NCBI GenBank assembly: GCA_017559445.1
Contig: JAFYSJ010000009.1
Coordinates: 1 to 42,327 of the forward strand
Source of the DNA: Clostridia bacterium
GTDB taxonomy: Bacteria; Bacillota; Clostridia; RGIG7378
Direction of reading: 5' to 3'
DNA length: 42,327 nt
Shown here piece by piece: positions 31,143 to 39,729 of this stretch (positions are counted from its first letter, which is position 1; every line of letters begins with the position of its first letter). The notes below the pieces were generated by a model. That model did no database searches. It was not told the origin of the DNA and saw nothing but the letters and a program-made list of their open reading frames with translations. Made by a program: the position numbers and the translations under genes.

Positions 31143-33590
31143 TTATTCGTAGTTCAACTGACCGTTCTGAGACTTTACGAAGTCTGCCCACTCAGCATCA
31201 GAGTAGTTAAACTTGATGTAACGAAGTCCGCCGTAACCATACATAATGTTATAGTTATTTGTGATGTAATCGAACTTCATGGAGTGCATAGAAACTTCAC
31301 ACTCAGAGTAAATCGGGATACAGTAGTAGTTGCTCAACATGAAGTGCTCAAGAGCAGCCATGATCTGAAGCTTAATCTCTGCATCAGCAACTGCGTACTC
31401 GCCGCTGTTGATGGACTTACCCCACCACTGAATTGTCTGTGTAATGTCCTTACCATCGATGTTGATTGTCAATGTCTGTGTTGTAGGATCGAAACCACCC
31501 CAGTCAGCGTCTGTACCCTCGTAGTAAAGACCAGAAGCCTCGTGAATGTTTGTGTAGTCAGGATCTACGTAGCAACGGATACCGGAGAATGGATAGAATG
31601 CAGCACCACCCCATGCACCACGAGCCATCTCGCACTGACCTGTACGAACCATGTCATAACGAGAAGGAGAGCTGGATGTCTGGAATGTAACTGTAATAGC
31701 ACCCTCGAAACCTGTGCCCTTTGTAGCCTCTGTCAAATACTTGTTAAGAAGCTCTGCCTGGTTAAGGTCATCAGCAGAAACTGCATCGTCTGCGGAGCAG
31801 TAGCATGTAAGGTTAATCTTCTGGCCAGGTGTGTAGTCGCCAGCTGCTACCATTGCATCGTATGCTGCCTGGAACTTAGCCTGAGCATCCTTTACAGAGT
31901 AACCTGTAATTGTGTCATACAATGCCTTGAGCTCTGCAGAGTTCATGCCTGTTGTGTCATAACCGTACAAGCTAAGTGTTGCAGCCATAGCAGCATCAGA
32001 ATACTTGTAAACGGAAGAAGGATCATTCTCTACATCATAGTAGTAGAGGTTGTTGTAAAGGTTGTAAGTTGCCTTACATCCTGCAGTTGTCTCAGCAGCC
32101 AACTCTGTTCTGTTGATAGCAAGAGACATAGCGTTACGGAAGTCTGTGTAAGCAAGAGCTCTCTTGTTGGAGCCATCGCCGATAGAATTCTCAAGAGCTA
32201 CAAGAGCCTCGTAATCTGTACAGAAAATATAACGGAATGTGTATGTCAAGTCTGTTCTCATGAGGTAATCAGAGTACTTATACTTTGCAACGTCGGAAGC
32301 CTCAAGAGCGATGTCATCAATCTCACCAGAAAGGAACATCAAAAGGTTTGTAGCATGCTCAGAGCTGATCTTGTATGTGATCTTCTGGCACTGCCACTGA
32401 TCCTGGTGCTTGCCATCCTTGTTCTCTACGAAGTTCTCGTTCTTCTCAAGAACGAAGCTTGTATCTGTGAAGGATGTGAGCTTGTAAGGACCATAGGACA
32501 TAATCTTGTCTGCTGCTGTACCGTATGTTGTAACAACGAGACCTGTGTCATATGTTGTCTTATTTGCCTCGTAGAGACCCTCATGAACGAGCCAAATAGA
32601 TGTCATAGCAATATTGAAGTAGAACTCAGTAACTGGATCCTCTGTGATGTAGATGATTGTGTAATCATCAACCTTAAGAAGACCAACCTCATCCCATGTA
32701 CCGTTACCGATAGACTCTGTTGCCAAGTAAAGGTAATCAGGAGCATAAGACTCGTAAGCTGCGCCAGGAGCGAAGTACATATCATAAACTTCCTTACCGG
32801 AAATCCAATCGCCGTCCTTACCCTCTTCAACTGCGAGGTCACGATACTTAACTGTATCTGTAATAGCTACATACTGTGGGCAGCTGTTGCCGTTTGCATC
32901 CTTGCAGTCAGCGCTCATGCCCCAGAAATCGTACATATCGATGTAGCACTCAACACCAGCCTCAGCTGCGTTGTTGTAGTTCTTGGAACCAATTGTTACA
33001 TATGTTGTAACCTTGCCACCCTTGAAGTAAGAGTAACCACCCCAAAGAGCTGTGTCAGAACCTGTGTAATATGTGTTAGCACGGTAGTTCTGCATAGCAG
33101 GGTTAAGCAACTGCTTCATGGAGTAGATGTATGTATCAGCATTGATAGGTGTACCATCTTCCCAAGCTGCCAATGGGTTAAGAGAAATCTTCCATACGCG
33201 ACCAGACTCTGTGGACTTAATGCCCCACTTTGCGTTGTCAGCGTATGTAGCTGTGATATCCTCGATATCAGAAGCCATAACGTAGAGCCACTCATATGTC
33301 TCAACGCCATTCTCATCTACCTTGTAACCAATGTCAACAAGACCAGCTGTAATGTAAGACAGCATTGTGTCCTCGTTGCTCATTTCCCATGTATGTGGGT
33401 TAAAGTTTGTAGGAGCTGCTCCCATAGCAAATGTCAAGGAATATGTCTTATCAACATCGTTTCCACCAACATCACCAGTAACATCTCCTGTTCCTCCATT
33501 GGTTGTTTCTGTCTGCTTACCGCAAGCGGAAAGAGACAATGCAGAAACGATCATAACCAATGCAAGAAGCAAAGAAATTATCTTCTTCAT
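31143..33590 (-). CDS. oppA: Oligopeptide-binding lipoprotein OppA-like, enlarged
   Basis: An 815-residue substrate-binding lipoprotein (usual length about 530-560). Signal peptide MKKIISLLLALVMIVSALSL with lipobox LSAC, Cys23, then a Gly/Thr/Asp linker. SBP_bac_5-type features include LTFAMGAAPTNFNPHTWEMS near the mature start, VWKISLNPLAAWEDGTPINA near 130, and a binding segment with FRNAMSLAINRTELAAE near 480. There are extra segments, for example around 180-290 (VTIGSKNYNNAAEAGVEC), and the total excess is about 260 residues. It binds peptides or other ligands for delivery to OppBC. It follows AGGAGGACAAT and a consensus-like promoter, and is separated from oppB by hairpins. Confidence 0.93.
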   Translation of the reverse strand: MKKIISLLLALVMIVSALSLSACGKQTETTNGGTGDVTGDVGGNDVDKTYSLTFAMGAAPTNFNPHTWEMSNEDTMLSYITAGLVDIGYKVDENGVETYEWLYVMASDIEDITATYADNAKWGIKSTESGRVWKISLNPLAAWEDGTPINADTYIYSMKQLLNPAMQNYRANTYYTGSDTALWGGYSYFKGGKVTTYVTIGSKNYNNAAEAGVECYIDMYDFWGMSADCKDANGNSCPQYVAITDTVKYRDLAVEEGKDGDWISGKEVYDMYFAPGAAYESYAPDYLYLATESIGNGTWDEVGLLKVDDYTIIYITEDPVTEFYFNIAMTSIWLVHEGLYEANKTTYDTGLVVTTYGTAADKIMSYGPYKLTSFTDTSFVLEKNENFVENKDGKHQDQWQCQKITYKISSEHATNLLMFLSGEIDDIALEASDVAKYKYSDYLMRTDLTYTFRYIFCTDYEALVALENSIGDGSNKRALAYTDFRNAMSLAINRTELAAETTAGCKATYNLYNNLYYYDVENDPSSVYKYSDAAMAATLSLYGYDTTGMNSAELKALYDTITGYSVKDAQAKFQAAYDAMVAAGDYTPGQKINLTCYCSADDAVSADDLNQAELLNKYLTEATKGTGFEGAITVTFQTSSSPSRYDMVRTGQCEMARGAWGGAAFYPFSGIRCYVDPDYTNIHEASGLYYEGTDADWGGFDPTTQTLTINIDGKDITQTIQWWGKSINSGEYAVADAEIKLQIMAALEHFMLSNYYCIPIYSECEVSMHSMKFDYITNNYNIMYGYGGLRYIKFNYSDAEWADFVKSQNGQLNYE

Positions 33591-33658
33591 ATTGTCCTCC
33601 TAAAAAAATTAGACGAATTTATTTCACTTCTCCCAAGAAAGGGGAAATGAATAGAACA

Positions 33659-33687
33659 ATGTTACCCATAATTTGACTTTGTGTCAA
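33659..33687 (-). promoter_or_regulatory. opp operon promoter
   Basis: Consensus -35 TTGACA (33682-33687), 17-bp spacer, -10 TAACAT (33659-33664); predicted start near 33652, giving a leader of about 60 bases. Confidence 0.75.
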
Positions 33688-34189
33688 TCCTAGCGCCATC
33701 CAATGTCAATTTTTGTGAACTAAAATTTCATCTTTATTGACATTTTTGAGTTTATATTATTCATGAAAATTGCATATTATATGCCAATTGGGGGGATTTA
33801 CTTATAAATTGCCTTTTTTCTTACTAAAACCTATGTTCACATATCATAATAATGAGCACCATTTTTTGTGAAAAATAACGATGTGATTTTTTTGCATATT
33901 TTTTATGACAAACATCGCCTAATTCCTTTTATTTCAACAAAAACAGTAGCTTTCTTCTCTCTGTTACATGCCAATGTCATAAGCCTACTATTATATATAT
34001 GTAATATATAATAAATAAGGCATATGGTTTACAGGTTTTACACCCTATAAACAAGCATATCTAAAATTCCATATTATGGTGAATTATAAAATGAGATGCA
34101 ATTTACAAGGTCTTTGTAGATACTGTTTGTGGATGAATTTTAGCGCTTTTTGTGAGGTTGCTTTTCGGTATACAAATCACAATATACTT
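33688..34189. other. AT-rich intergenic region without a gene
   Basis: About 500 bases upstream of the opp promoter. I see no open frame with a ribosome site, no tRNA and no recognised riboswitch. Small palindromes such as GCATATTATATGC near 33772 could be regulator sites for the opp promoter; nothing firmer can be said. Confidence 0.5.
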
Positions 34190-34213
34190 CAGGCACCCCA
34201 TAAGAGGTGCCTG
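34190..34213. terminator. Hairpin after the anchored surface-protein gene
   Basis: 8-bp stem CAGGCACC/GGTGCCTG with an 8-base loop, just after the stop at 34221. The T-tract on the minus strand is poor (AAGTATATT), so it may be a weak terminator. Confidence 0.55.
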
Positions 34214-34220
34214 ATTAAGA

Positions 34221-35090
34221 CTAACATTTCTTTTTTATAACGACTATTACTGCCACTACAACCGCTGTTATTGATACTCCTGCACAGGACCAATGTATAA
34301 TCTTCCATTCTCTATCTCCCTGCGTAGTGTCTATAGTTGCTGCAGGCGTTGGAATGCTAGTTGGAGATGGTGTTACATCTGGTGTAGACTCTTGGGGCAC
34401 ATATACTTCTTGATCAGGGTCATGACCTAAAGAGGCATAGGACTCACGCAGTGTATATATAGATGCCTCTTGAAGAAATCTCAACACCATTTTTTCATCA
34501 TAAGACTTTCTTCTGGAGTAACATTTGAATCTATAACCATTTAGCTCCAAATATCCTTCCCATGAATATTTAGTCTTTCCTTCGCTATCTACTGTTGGGT
34601 TTTCTTTTGATTCATATAATAGAATTTCACCTATCTGTCTAGGCTCACAATCATATTCCCTACCTCCACTAAAAATTTCATATTCATCTGTTGAGGGAAT
34701 ATAAAGTTCGTACCTAACATCCGTATACCAAATCAATATACATCCTTCCCCTACATATCCTGTATCTGCAGTATAGGTTATTTTTTTAAAGCCATATCTT
34801 GTATGAGGCAACTTTAAGTCATCTAAAAAATCCACAAGATCATACACATATTTGTTTCGTTCTTCTATAGGAATATTTTTAGAATAATATGAAGCAAATG
34901 GGTCTTTGCTTATAGTTTCTGCCAAAGGAGCCAGTTCTGGATTATCCTTACCTACATTAAGCAACTGTATAACTTCTTTTCGTTTAAAATTTAAGCTGTA
35001 TCCTGTTACTACAATATCAGCCTTTGCAACATCTACCGCTAACAAGCACATAATAAAGACTGACAAGAATATAACAATATATTTTTTCAT
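34221..35090 (-). CDS. Putative membrane-anchored extracellular protein with Pro/Thr stalk
   Basis: A 289-residue protein with an N-terminal signal peptide (MKKYIVIFLSVFIMCLLAVD, probable cleavage after AKA), a globular part of about 200 residues with no family I recognise, a stalk rich in Thr/Pro (TPDVTPSPTSIPTPAATIDT) and a C-terminal helix ending in lysines (SITAVVVAVIVVIKKKC), so it is type I membrane-anchored facing outside. There is no sortase motif. Tyr, Glu and Lys are abundant in the globular part. Its upstream region holds a promoter and a leader RNA with a terminator, so expression is probably controlled by attenuation. Function unknown. Confidence 0.75.
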   Translation of the reverse strand: MKKYIVIFLSVFIMCLLAVDVAKADIVVTGYSLNFKRKEVIQLLNVGKDNPELAPLAETISKDPFASYYSKNIPIEERNKYVYDLVDFLDDLKLPHTRYGFKKITYTADTGYVGEGCILIWYTDVRYELYIPSTDEYEIFSGGREYDCEPRQIGEILLYESKENPTVDSEGKTKYSWEGYLELNGYRFKCYSRRKSYDEKMVLRFLQEASIYTLRESYASLGHDPDQEVYVPQESTPDVTPSPTSIPTPAATIDTTQGDREWKIIHWSCAGVSITAVVVAVIVVIKKKC

Positions 35091-35254
35091 AATGTCCTCT
35101 TATTAAAATATTTATTAAAAGCACAAAAAGCGCCTACACTCTTCTTCAGAGTACAGACGCTCACACATAAGTCTATCTAATATTTAGGACTATGGTGGTA
35201 GAGTCTCTCCTCTGCCAAGCAATCACTTCTCGCCTAATATGTCCTTTACATTTC
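35091..35254 (-). ncRNA. Structured leader RNA with attenuator, upstream of the anchored surface protein
   Basis: A promoter at 35261-35289 starts an RNA of about 130 bases that ends in a terminator at 35125-35161, about 35 bases before the start codon of the surface-protein gene. The 5' domain can close AGGAC/GUCCU around small hairpins (AAGNNNNNNCUU and AGAG/CUCU). This is the layout of a riboswitch or other attenuator; it matches no class I know. A free-standing small RNA is an alternative. Confidence 0.5.
35125..35161 (-). terminator. Terminator/attenuator inside the leader
   Basis: An interrupted 11-bp stem (35129-35140 pairing with 35149-35161; AGCGnCTnnACTCT type) followed by TTTTT on the minus strand. 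It lies between a promoter and the gene, so it would act as an attenuator. Confidence 0.72.
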
Positions 35255-35260
35255 CTTTAT

Positions 35261-35289
35261 AACATATTTATGTATCTTTGAAAAGTCAA
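35261..35289 (-). promoter_or_regulatory. Promoter of the leader RNA/surface-protein unit
   Basis: -35 TTGACT (35284-35289), 17-bp spacer, -10 TATGTT (35261-35266). Confidence 0.5.
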
Positions 35290-35344
35290 CTCTAGCATAT
35301 TACACTCACCCCCCCATTATTTATCGAATTACAATAAAAATTTA

Positions 35345-35373
35345 TTGACTTTCGCTTATTCCTCTGTTATTTT
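35345..35373 (+). promoter_or_regulatory. Promoter of the DUF2975/HTH/DUF4173 operon
   Basis: -35 TTGACT (35345-35350), 17-bp spacer, -10 TATTTT (35368-35373) with a TGT extension. Divergent from the leader-RNA promoter. Confidence 0.6.
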
Positions 35374-35406
35374 GAGCTTAGAAAGAATTCTCCACAGGAG
35401 GTCACT

Positions 35407-35880
35407 ATGCTTAAAATATCTAAGAAGTTATCCACTACGCTCTCCCTGGCACTGGCCATATTCTTTTTTGTTAGCTGCGTTGCAGGGCTTTTTGTTCTCC
35501 CCACTTTGACAGAAATGCTAATCAATCTTCCCGACAATATTGGTCATCGCGAGAATATCACTGAATTTGGTCGCACACTTGCTCTGATCTGTGCTTACGC
35601 CATTGTCCTGATTATGATGATGGCAGATACAATGCTCTTTGCTTTGCTTATGAACGTACGCAAGGGTGAAGTGTTTACCAATAGTACTGTTTCCCAAATT
35701 AGGGGAGTTTCTTGGTGCTGCTTGGGACTTTGTCTCCCCTTTGGAATCTTGGGTTTCTACTTCCAACTTTCCTGGATCGTATGTGGATTGGCAATTTTCC
35801 TCGGTCTCTGCCTCAGAGTTTGCAAGAACGCCTTTGAGGAAGCCGTAGAAATCAAAGAAGAAAACGACCTTACAATATAA
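35407..35880 (+). CDS. DUF2975 membrane protein
   Basis: A 157-residue protein with four helices (about residues 12-32, 58-80, 100-120 and 122-140) and the family segment ALLMNVRKGEVFTNSTVSQI. DUF2975 proteins are regularly encoded next to a small YozG-like HTH protein, exactly as here 11 bp downstream. The pair is thought to be a membrane-linked regulatory unit, but no mechanism is proven. GGAGGTCACT precedes the ATG. Confidence 0.9.
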   Translation: MLKISKKLSTTLSLALAIFFFVSCVAGLFVLPTLTEMLINLPDNIGHRENITEFGRTLALICAYAIVLIMMMADTMLFALLMNVRKGEVFTNSTVSQIRGVSWCCLGLCLPFGILGFYFQLSWIVCGLAIFLGLCLRVCKNAFEEAVEIKEENDLTI

Positions 35881-35891
35881 GGAGGCTTACC

Positions 35892-36098
35892 ATGATAATA
35901 CTTCATTTGGACGTTATGATGGCCAAACGAAAAATGTCACTTAACGAGCTCTCCTCTAAGGTTGGCATTACTTTGGCAAATTTATCTATTCTCAAGAACA
36001 ACAAGGCAAAGGCTATCCGCTTTTCCACTTTGGAGGCCATTTGCGAGGCACTGGACTGCTCCATCGCCGATATCATGGAGTACGTCCCTGAAAAATAG
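35892..36098 (+). CDS. Small Cro/CI-type HTH regulator, YozG-like
   Basis: A 68-residue single-domain DNA-binding protein: MMAKRKMSLNELSSKVGITL followed by ANLSILKNNKAKAIRFSTLE and ending IADIMEYVPEK, the YozG/HTH_26 pattern. It probably regulates its own operon with the DUF2975 partner. GGAGG lies seven bases before the ATG, and the next gene starts 10 bp after its stop. Confidence 0.92.
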   Translation: MIILHLDVMMAKRKMSLNELSSKVGITLANLSILKNNKAKAIRFSTLEAICEALDCSIADIMEYVPEK

Positions 36099-36108
36099 GA
36101 GGTGAACC

Positions 36109-37650
36109 ATGTATCCTGAAGAAAATATGAACCTACCCGAAGAACAGAAGGCACCGGAGTATAATTATTCCAAAGTAGACACCATATTTGCATGGCTCAG
36201 CTTAATCTTTGGCTTTTGCTTCTGCAAATCCCTTCCTGTATCTGAACATCCATTTGGCGGCTTTCTCCTTATTCTCGCCTTATTCATTACAGGATTTGTC
36301 GTTTTGAGAATCAAGAAAGTTAAGCCTGCTACTAACTGTATTCTTGCTGCAGTTTCTGCACTGGTAATTGGAGCTGCTCTACTCCTTACTAACACAGTAT
36401 TTTTAGTAAATCTTTCCTTTGCTTACGCCTTGGCAACATTCTGTTATTTTATCTGCGCTGCATTGGGCAACAGATTAGAGGACGGCTTCTCCGACTACGT
36501 ATATGTGGACTACTTTAAGGCTTTAATCCTTTTGCCTTTCAGTTCTCTTGCCTCTATTTTTAAGGCTCTTTCCAACAAAACTACCAAGAAGGGGTCCCAG
36601 ATTCTGATCAACACCATAATTGGTATTGGTATTGCCATCATCCCCACGGTTATAGTTTTCCTTTTCCTGTCATACGATAAGGGCTTTACCAAAATATTAA
36701 ATGACCTTTTCTCATTCAACACAGATAACTTCTCCAACACTGTGCTCTGCTTAATCTGGACACTTCCTCTGGGAATGTATGGTTTTGGCTTGTATGCTGC
36801 ATCCCTCCAAAAGAAAATGCAGGAGCATGTTTCTGTAGAAATCTGTAAGGAAAAGTTGCAGCAGGCTCAGATTTTGCCACATGTTACGGCAGCTGTGGCC
36901 GTTATGCCAATCCTCTTTTTGTACGTAGTGTTCTTTATTTCCCAATGGCAGTATTTTGTATCAGGATTTACAGGTGTGTTGCCCGAATCCTTTAGCTATG
37001 CAGAATATGCTCGTCAGGGTTTCTTTGAACTTTGTGCTGTATCTGTGATTAACTTGCTTTTGATCGTTGCCATTGCATTTGCCATTAAGCGCAAAAAGGC
37101 CGGTAATCCTGTTGTTTTGAAGATTGTTACTTCTATATTTTGCCTCTGCACATTAGTTCTCATTAGCACCGCCGTCGCAAAGCTTGTTATGTACATCGAA
37201 TACTACGGTCTGACTCCTAAGCGTATCTACGCAATGTGGCTCATGATTCTCATTGGCGTTGCATTTGTAATCATCGCTCTTGGCCAGTTCGTAAGTAAAA
37301 TCAAGGTTGTTGCAGTTTGCTTTACTGCCTCTGTTATCATGTTTGCTGGACTTGCCTTGTGTAACGTGAATGCCATCTGCGCACAGTACAATGTTAATAG
37401 ATACTTAGATGGTAGCCTTGAGACTTTGGACATGTCTGCTATGGGTGAGCTTGGTGATTCAGCAATTCCCTCTCTAGTAAAGGTTGTGGAATCTATGGAT
37501 GACAACACAGACTCTAGACTCAAAAAGCTCATTGTTGATAATTTGAAAAGCAGAGCTAATGCATTTAAATATAGGGACTTCTCTATTTTCCAAGTTTCTG
37601 TACCATACTTACAGGCAAAGGCTGCATTGGCAGATTATATTGAGGAGTAA
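36109..37650 (+). CDS. DUF4153/DUF4173-family polytopic membrane protein
   Basis: A 513-residue membrane protein with about ten to twelve helices followed by a soluble C-terminal domain of about 100 residues. The family hallmark is MYIEYYGLTPKRIYAMWLMI near residue 365. After the last helix the sequence ends in a soluble segment (CAQYNVNRYLDGSLETLDMS onward) as in related proteins. Function is unknown; genes of this family often accompany DUF2975/HTH pairs in Firmicutes. The ATG follows AGGAGGTGAACC. Confidence 0.88.
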   Translation: MYPEENMNLPEEQKAPEYNYSKVDTIFAWLSLIFGFCFCKSLPVSEHPFGGFLLILALFITGFVVLRIKKVKPATNCILAAVSALVIGAALLLTNTVFLVNLSFAYALATFCYFICAALGNRLEDGFSDYVYVDYFKALILLPFSSLASIFKALSNKTTKKGSQILINTIIGIGIAIIPTVIVFLFLSYDKGFTKILNDLFSFNTDNFSNTVLCLIWTLPLGMYGFGLYAASLQKKMQEHVSVEICKEKLQQAQILPHVTAAVAVMPILFLYVVFFISQWQYFVSGFTGVLPESFSYAEYARQGFFELCAVSVINLLLIVAIAFAIKRKKAGNPVVLKIVTSIFCLCTLVLISTAVAKLVMYIEYYGLTPKRIYAMWLMILIGVAFVIIALGQFVSKIKVVAVCFTASVIMFAGLALCNVNAICAQYNVNRYLDGSLETLDMSAMGELGDSAIPSLVKVVESMDDNTDSRLKKLIVDNLKSRANAFKYRDFSIFQVSVPYLQAKAALADYIEE

Positions 37651-37659
37651 GCAAAGCCT

Positions 37660-37758
37660 ATGAGGAAGACTATATTACTTCTAGTTGCTCTCATTCTAAT
37701 CCTCGCAGCCATACCTGTTAGCCTTATTATCTACACTCATAACGTTATAACCCTGTAA
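37660..37758 (+). CDS. 32-residue single-helix membrane peptide
   Basis: A short open frame 9 bp after the DUF4173 stop: MRKTILLLVALILILAAIPV then SLIIYTHNVITL. It is one hydrophobic helix with a positively charged N-terminus and would be a small membrane protein. GAGGAG lies twelve bases upstream inside the preceding gene's end. Its position at the end of a membrane-protein operon, before the shared terminator, supports expression. Chance is possible because the frame is short, but the composition is clearly membrane-like. Confidence 0.55.
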   Translation: MRKTILLLVALILILAAIPVSLIIYTHNVITL

Positions 37759-37809
37759 GAGTAAAAAGTCTTGGAAATGGCTGGTATCATGTTCATCAAT
37801 AAAAAGACT

Positions 37810-37833
37810 AAGAGGTGCTAAATAGCACCTCTT
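37810..37833. terminator. Bidirectional terminator
   Basis: 10-bp perfect stem AAGAGGTGCT/AGCACCTCTT with an AAAT loop. T residues follow in the rightward direction (CTTTTG) and in the leftward direction (TTAGTCTTTTT), so it serves both the rightward operon and the leftward HAD gene, which ends four bases away. Confidence 0.8.
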
Positions 37834-37837
37834 TTGC

Positions 37838-38485
37838 TTACTCTTTAATCAATTGTTTAATGCGTTCAAGCAATTGGCGAATGTTATCGATTACGGCATC
37901 TGGATACACAGCGTACCCAAAACCATACCTTGCATAAATAAATGGAATGCCTGCATAACGTGCAGCTATTTCATCACCTTCTGTGTCACCAACATAAATC
38001 GCTGACTCGATATTGTTTCTGCTCATTATGAGTTTAATATTATTCCCCTTGTCCATGCCTGTTCGACCAGACATCTCTATGTCAGAAAAATATTTTTCAA
38101 GTTTATGAGCCTTCAAAAAAGCAGAAACGTAGCCATCCTGGCAATTGCTTACGATGTATAGATCATATTGCTGGCTTAAGGTCTCTAATGTCTCTTCGAC
38201 ACCTTCGTACAAGACCGCTCCGTGTTCTGTCAGATACTTTACCTCTTCAACTCCGAGCTCATCAATAATGGAATTTCTTTCAGTAAGGCTTAACTCTGGG
38301 AAAAGCATTTCCCCAATCTGTTCCATGGTCTTTCCCATTATTTGCGATACTTTTTCCTCTGTCATCCTAAAGGAAATATCAGCATGTTTATCAAGCACGC
38401 GGTTCCAAATATCGGTTACACAACTAGTTGAATCCCAGAGGGTACCATCTAAATCAAAAATAACAGATAGGTTTGTATTGCTCAT
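37838..38485 (-). CDS. HAD-superfamily phosphatase, phosphoglycolate-phosphatase-like
   Basis: A 215-residue haloacid-dehalogenase phosphatase. Motif I is VIFDLDGTLWDSTS near residue 10 with the nucleophile aspartate; motif II is the serine in LYIVSNCQDGYV; motif III is the lysine in RTGMDKGNNIKLIM; motif IV is AIYVGDTEGDEIAARYAGIP. The alpha-helical cap lies between motifs I and II (residues about 18-85). Substrate unknown. ATG at 38485 follows AAGGAG; a frame reaching 38515 adds ten residues and lacks a site. It is 87 bp from the HipA-like gene on the same strand. Confidence 0.92.
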   Translation of the reverse strand: MSNTNLSVIFDLDGTLWDSTSCVTDIWNRVLDKHADISFRMTEEKVSQIMGKTMEQIGEMLFPELSLTERNSIIDELGVEEVKYLTEHGAVLYEGVEETLETLSQQYDLYIVSNCQDGYVSAFLKAHKLEKYFSDIEMSGRTGMDKGNNIKLIMSRNNIESAIYVGDTEGDEIAARYAGIPFIYARYGFGYAVYPDAVIDNIRQLLERIKQLIKE

Positions 38486-38572
38486 AACAATCTCCTTCTT
38501 AGAGCCACTAATCATTAAACTTTAGATTCCAGAATGGCTATCACAAAGAATTAATTGTATCACTTTTGCTCT

Positions 38573-39724
38573 TCACAAATCTGCTAACATATCAATTTTC
38601 TTTCTGTAACCTTTCAGGATTGAATTGACACAAGGGATCAATGAATCTTGGGAATATATTTCTCTTATTTCATCTTCGGTAGGAAGTTTAGATATATCCA
38701 AGCATTTCTTATCTTTTACATATTCAATAAGCTGTTTTTCAAATCCTCTAAAACTGTTAACCTCTATTTTAGTTAAATCATCAAACTCTGGAGTTCTAGG
38801 ATTTTGCCAAAACATTGAGTTTCCAGAATCGAAAATAGGAGCCATTTTTACAAATTCAAGAGTATGTGTATTTCTTAAAACTCCAAAATTGTTAAAATGC
38901 CTGTCCGTATTTGTCATTACAAAATCGGACAAAATCTGATATTCCAAAAAACTTCTAACTTCTTCATCCTCTAACCCATGCTGTACACACATCTGAATAA
39001 AGTGTTCATACATAGATACAGAATTATCCTTCTTCTTGGATTCGACAATCTCAATTGCTGGAATAAATTCTAAATCATCTGATGTAAAACTTTCACATGT
39101 ACAGAAGATTTGCTGACTATCTCCATAGGGAATCGGAGTATATGCTACATAATCATGCTTGCCCTGTTTTTTATGCAATAAGGTTGCTACAACCTCATTT
39201 AGACTTTCCTGAGAGTTGCTACCACGATTACCCTTGACAAGATATCTCTTACCGTCTGAAATAATCCACTTTTTTCTAAGTTCACCTTGCAATGATGAGC
39301 TTGGGGAAAAAGTGTTGGCTTGCAAATCTAATACATTTTCTTCCAGCTGACCAAACTGCATATCTCCAACAGGGTCCTTAAAATCATTGGTGAAGAGATT
39401 TATATCCTTCCATCCCAATTCCATGTCTATTGGTTTAATCCAATAGTGATCTGTTAAACTAAGACCCAGATTTTTTACCAAATAGCCTTGTGGCGTAGCA
39501 ATTCCTAAGCGCTCCAGAATTCTCTGAATTTTTCCCTGACCAATAGGGACTGCACGACGCTGCCACCATTTTTTGAGCATAGCAACATCTATTTTTCCAC
39601 CAAGTGGAACTAAATGTAGGTTGATTAATCTTGATACTCGTAGAATGGCGCCTGATATTTCATCTATTACTAACACACAAACACCTTCATCGCGATGCAT
39701 CAAAACATATGTTTTTTCATTCAT
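38573..39724 (-). CDS. HipA-like Ser/Thr kinase-fold protein
   Basis: A 383-residue protein with HipA-type kinase features in its C-terminal half. ATP lysine: KRYLVKGNRGSN with K164; catalytic loop TNTDRHFNNFGVLRN with D274 and N279; metal-binding aspartate in APIFDSGNSMF, D299. The N-terminal half (LGLSLTDHYWIKP, WKDINLFTNDF) is typical of Firmicute HipA-domain proteins and differs from E. coli HipA. It is coupled to the Xre-type gene upstream: the ATG at 39724 lies 6 bases after that gene's stop (a GTG at 39733 would overlap it). Such pairs resemble toxin-antitoxin or regulator-kinase modules; whether this one is toxic is unknown. Confidence 0.85.
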   Translation of the reverse strand: MNEKTYVLMHRDEGVCVLVIDEISGAILRVSRLINLHLVPLGGKIDVAMLKKWWQRRAVPIGQGKIQRILERLGIATPQGYLVKNLGLSLTDHYWIKPIDMELGWKDINLFTNDFKDPVGDMQFGQLEENVLDLQANTFSPSSSLQGELRKKWIISDGKRYLVKGNRGSNSQESLNEVVATLLHKKQGKHDYVAYTPIPYGDSQQIFCTCESFTSDDLEFIPAIEIVESKKKDNSVSMYEHFIQMCVQHGLEDEEVRSFLEYQILSDFVMTNTDRHFNNFGVLRNTHTLEFVKMAPIFDSGNSMFWQNPRTPEFDDLTKIEVNSFRGFEKQLIEYVKDKKCLDISKLPTEDEIREIYSQDSLIPCVNSILKGYRKKIDMLADL

Positions 39725-39729
39725 ACTTC

